DNA from: an uncultured Flavobacteriia bacterium
Lineage (GTDB): Bacteria; Bacteroidota; Bacteroidia; Flavobacteriales_D; Crocinitomicaceae
Length of the DNA stretch: 36,522 nucleotides
Assembly (NCBI GenBank): GCA_937975705.1
Contig: CALJTX010000051.1
Span: 1 to 36,522 of the forward strand
Reading direction: 5' to 3'
Both the position numbers and the translations under genes were made by a program. The notes beneath the pieces were generated by a model. It ran no database searches. It had not been told where the DNA came from and was given only the letters and a program-made list of their open reading frames with translations. Every line of letters starts with the position of its first letter. Positions within the stretch are counted from its first letter, which is position 1. Of this stretch, positions 34,724-36,522 are shown one piece after another.

Positions 34724-34737
34724 AAAAAGAAGCTATA

Positions 34738-34807
34738 CAAAACAAAAAAGGAACCTCGCGGTTCCTTTTTTTATTTATCCTAGGTAGCTTTTCAGTACCT
34801 TATTTTT
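34738..34807 (+). repeat. 70-bp direct repeat, copy 1 (duplicate of the sigA 3' end)
   Basis: These bases are identical to 35973-36042. The second half (from about 34775) corresponds to the last ten codons and stop of sigA on the minus strand. The first half is the sigA terminator. Here it is detached from any sigA sequence, so it is the copied member. It lies 18 bp beyond the RhuM stop codon. Confidence 0.93.
34744..34772. terminator. Bidirectional terminator within the 70-bp repeat
   Basis: AAAAAAGGAACC (34744-34755) and GGTTCCTTTTTTT (34760-34772) form a strong stem with the 4-nt loop TCGC. A-run and T-run flanks make it work in both directions. It terminates the lipoprotein gene on the plus strand and RhuM on the minus strand. 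Confidence 0.88.
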
Positions 34808-34825
34808 ATAGGCTATCCTTGATGG

Positions 34826-35785
34826 TTATATCAATTTCCGGTTCAGTACACTTATCAATAAATTCTTAACGGTTTGCATCTCGCTTGCTTGACTCGCAGC
34901 GACAAATAGTGTTAAAGATGCAAGCGCTTCGTTGCTGATAATTGTTTGGCCAGTGGGGTTGTATAAAATGCCATTTCTTTCTAGAAATAGCAAAAAACAG
35001 GCCGCACCAATGCGCTTATTCCCATCCACAAAAGCATGGTTTTTAACTACCAAATAAAGTAACATGGAAGCTTTCTCTTCGAGCGACGGATATAATTCTT
35101 CGAGGCCAAAACTTTGTCCGATTTGTTGAATGGCACTATCAAAACTACCATCCTTGAGTATGCCAAAAACTGCCGTATTGAACTCAGCACGCATTTGACT
35201 AACAAGGACTAAATAATCATCTATTTTAGGATAAATAGCTGCCTTTGAGTGGATGCCTTTTGTGTCCAAAGTCTCATGGTCGTAGTCGTCTAGTAGATTT
35301 AACCCAATACTAAATTGTTGAAGCCAAGCGTAACTACTATTTCTGTTCGCCTGCTCTTCAATAGCCCTACTCAAAATCCGGATCCCATCATGTAGTACCT
35401 GAACCTCTTTATTCTTTTGCTCAAGTCGTTTTTCATTGAGGGCAACACCCTCAACCAAATATTCTCTCAAGCGCTTTGTAGCCCATTGGCGAAATTGGGT
35501 TCCTCGTTTCGAGTTTACACGATAACCAACGGAAATGATCACATCTAGACTATAAAATACAATAGGTTTATCGGATTTAGCAAAATGCATTTTTTGCATA
35601 TTACTTTGTTTGTCTAATTCACCATCTTTAAATACATTAGATAAATGTCTGGAAATTACTGACTGGTCTCTTTCAAATAAATCAGAAAGTTGTTCTTGAC
35701 TCAACCAAAAAGTTTCTCCTTCAAACTTTACCTCTATCTGAGTGCTTCCATCAGAGGAGGTGTAAATTTCAAATTGTTGATTCAT
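34826..35785 (-). CDS. RhuM family protein with Fic/Doc-type motif
   Basis: The protein (319 aa) has an N-terminal RhuM region (about 1-130) with SQEQLSDLFERDQSVISRHL, a winged-helix-like DNA-binding pattern, and PIVFYSLDVIISVGYRVNS. A C-terminal part holds the Fic/Doc motif HAFVDGNKRIG (residues 250-260) in KNHAFVDGNKRIGAACFLLF. Fic/Doc proteins modify targets with AMP or phosphate. This version (HxFxDGNKR) is closer to Doc than to the HxFx(D/E)GNGR AMP-transferases. The cellular role of RhuM proteins is not settled. No antitoxin is adjacent; the nearest candidate is the eroded HTH remnant upstream. Confidence 0.88.
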   Translation of the reverse strand: MNQQFEIYTSSDGSTQIEVKFEGETFWLSQEQLSDLFERDQSVISRHLSNVFKDGELDKQSNMQKMHFAKSDKPIVFYSLDVIISVGYRVNSKRGTQFRQWATKRLREYLVEGVALNEKRLEQKNKEVQVLHDGIRILSRAIEEQANRNSSYAWLQQFSIGLNLLDDYDHETLDTKGIHSKAAIYPKIDDYLVLVSQMRAEFNTAVFGILKDGSFDSAIQQIGQSFGLEELYPSLEEKASMLLYLVVKNHAFVDGNKRIGAACFLLFLERNGILYNPTGQTIISNEALASLTLFVAASQASEMQTVKNLLISVLNRKLI

Positions 35786-35919
35786 AAAATAAAAATCAAA
35801 CGCTGCCTACAAAAGGTTATTTTCGAAATTTTTCTTGAAAACTATTCAAATGAAGTAGAACGCCTTGCTGACTGTAAGATATTTAGTGCAAATTCAAATT
35901 CTCTCAGTATTTCTACTGA

Positions 35920-35972
35920 TTATTGGCTAGCACCATACTTTTCTAAGAGCAACTTATTGAAGGGCAACCTAC
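35920..35972 (-). pseudogene. Tail fragment of an HTH regulator gene
   Basis: On the minus strand the frame reads LPFNKLLLEKYGASQ and a stop codon at 35920-35922. The intact HTH gene at 32856 ends with TLNELLIEKYGLAK at the matching place, and several codons are the same at the DNA level. Upstream, the similarity ends where the 70-bp sigA repeat starts (35973). The 134 bp between this fragment and the RhuM start hold nothing recognisable. Confidence 0.6.
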
Positions 35973-36042
35973 CAAAACAAAAAAGGAACCTCGCGGTTCC
36001 TTTTTTTATTTATCCTAGGTAGCTTTTCAGTACCTTATTTTT
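35973..36042 (-). repeat. 70-bp direct repeat, copy 2 (native sigA 3' end)
   Basis: This copy is continuous with the sigA coding sequence and covers its last ten codons, stop codon and terminator. It is identical to 34738-34807. The segment between the copies is 1165 bp and contains RhuM and the HTH fragment. Confidence 0.93.
35979..36007 (-). terminator. Terminator of sigA
   Basis: A 12-bp stem with arms AAAAAAGGAACC and GGTTCCTTTTTT and loop TCGC lies 2 bp after the sigA stop codon on the minus strand. Confidence 0.9.
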
Positions 36043-36522
36043 GTTGGTGTGTTTGAGGCGGCGGATGGCTTTCTCTTTGATTTGACGAACGCGCTCACGG
36101 GTGAGTTCGAATTTGTCGCCGATTTCTTCTAAAGACAACGGTGCTTTGCCGTCTAGGCCGTAGAACATACTGATGACTTCGCTTTCGCGCGGTGTGAGGC
36201 TCGTGAGGGAGCGACGGATGTCTGAGCGCAAAGACTCTAAAGTGAGGCTTGCTTCTGGGCCAGGGAGTGAATCACCTTGCATGACGTCGTACATAGTTGA
36301 GGTAGAGTCATCGCCTTCAATTAAAGGTGCATCCATAGAGATGTGACGGCCATTTTGAGAAAGCGTTTGCTTCACCTCTTCTGGCGTGACATTCAAGAAC
36401 TCAGCAAGTTCGTCTGCTGAAGGCGGACGTTCAAATTTTTGCTCGAGTTCTGAATAAGCACGGTTGATTTTGTTGATGTTGCCGATTTTGTTCAATGGCA
36501 AACGAACGATACGCGCTTGTTC
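36010..36522 (-). CDS. rpoD: Primary RNA polymerase sigma factor, C-terminal part (partial)
   Basis: Only the last 170 codons are in the window; the gene continues past 36522, where the frame reads EQARIVRLPLNKIG with no start. Region 3 (YSELEQKFERPPSADELAEF) and region 4 (LTPRESEVISMFYGLDGKAP, then LEEIGDKFELTRERVRQIKEKAIRRLKH) with the -35-binding helix-turn-helix are complete. It ends NKVLKSYLG. Bacteroidota primary sigma lacks region 1.1 and recognises TAnnTTTG promoters. An ATG at 36501 is internal and not the true start. Confidence 0.96.
   Translation of the reverse strand, partial: EQARIVRLPLNKIGNINKINRAYSELEQKFERPPSADELAEFLNVTPEEVKQTLSQNGRHISMDAPLIEGDDSTSTMYDVMQGDSLPGPEASLTLESLRSDIRRSLTSLTPRESEVISMFYGLDGKAPLSLEEIGDKFELTRERVRQIKEKAIRRLKHTNKNKVLKSYLG

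Noticed and set aside
35690..36022. 110-codon plus-strand open frame across the sigA terminator
   Set aside because: It spans the RhuM 5' end, the HTH fragment and the repeat junction with no domain. It is a by-product of the rearranged sequence.
1..36522. CRISPR array, tRNA, rRNA or insertion sequence with transposase
   Set aside because: No regularly spaced repeats, cloverleaf-like segments, rRNA stretches or transposase/integrase motifs were seen on either strand. Weak RNA features could be missed by eye.

Overview
The window looks like the chromosome of a Bacteroidota bacterium, most likely from the Flavobacteriales/Cryomorphaceae-Crocinitomicaceae side. Four lines of evidence support this. 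Three proteins end in type IX secretion (T9SS) sorting domains. Bacteroidota-restricted families occur (DUF4494, DUF4249, a long acidic L17, a GCTDPxAxNY lipoprotein). The gene order is rpmJ-rpsM-rpsK-rpsD-rpoA-rplQ followed by carA-eno. Start regions are A-rich rather than Shine-Dalgarno-like, with TAnnTTTG -7 boxes. No tRNA, rRNA, CRISPR array, transposase or integrase was seen.

Layout: (1) 1-3305, the end of the ribosomal protein/alpha operon, closed by a strong terminator. (2) 3359-7066, carA-eno-NUDIX, convergent with a 3-hydroxyacyl-CoA dehydrogenase. (3) 7163-14339, a tightly coupled six-gene surface-polysaccharide operon (Wzx-like flippase, Wzy-like polymerase, glycosyltransferase, O-antigen ligase-like protein, second glycosyltransferase, DegT aminotransferase). 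Most junctions are 4-8 bp overlaps or abutting stop/start codons. (4) 14389-22445, a secreted Kazal-domain protein, the YifB/ComM ATPase, a secreted alpha/beta hydrolase, a TonB-dependent receptor, a DUF1015 protein and the PLP-homeostasis protein YggS. (5) 22456-25478 on the minus strand, cdd, DUF4494, pdxH and an M16 peptidase. (6) 25582-30772, two tandem FKBP prolyl isomerases, a DUF4249 lipoprotein and priA. (7) 30773-36009, an accessory island between priA and the primary sigma factor gene. (8) 36010-36522, the 3' part of rpoD/sigA on the minus strand.

The accessory island is the most unusual part. It holds two related loci built from the same two pieces, a small HTH regulator gene and a RhuM/Fic-family gene. 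At the priA end the HTH gene is intact, while RhuM is a pseudogene with its Fic motif deleted. At the sigA end RhuM is intact and only the last ~17 codons of an HTH-like gene remain. Each locus is flanked by a direct repeat that copies the 3' end of the adjacent housekeeping gene: 21 bp of priA (30751-30771 and 32833-32853) and 70 bp of sigA including its terminator (35973-36042 and 34738-34807). In the priA case the repeat abuts the RhuM pseudogene breakpoint exactly. This is what one would expect if a RhuM-bearing unit had inserted at, or been copied into, the 3' ends of core genes, although no recombinase gene is visible. Between the two loci lie three short plus-strand genes for putative lipoproteins, and next to priA an AT-rich T9SS-secreted protein.

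Functionally the core genes cover translation and transcription machinery, pyrimidine/arginine precursor synthesis, glycolysis, protein folding, PLP supply and control, replication restart, and envelope glycan assembly. All function calls are from reading the protein sequence; no database search was run.
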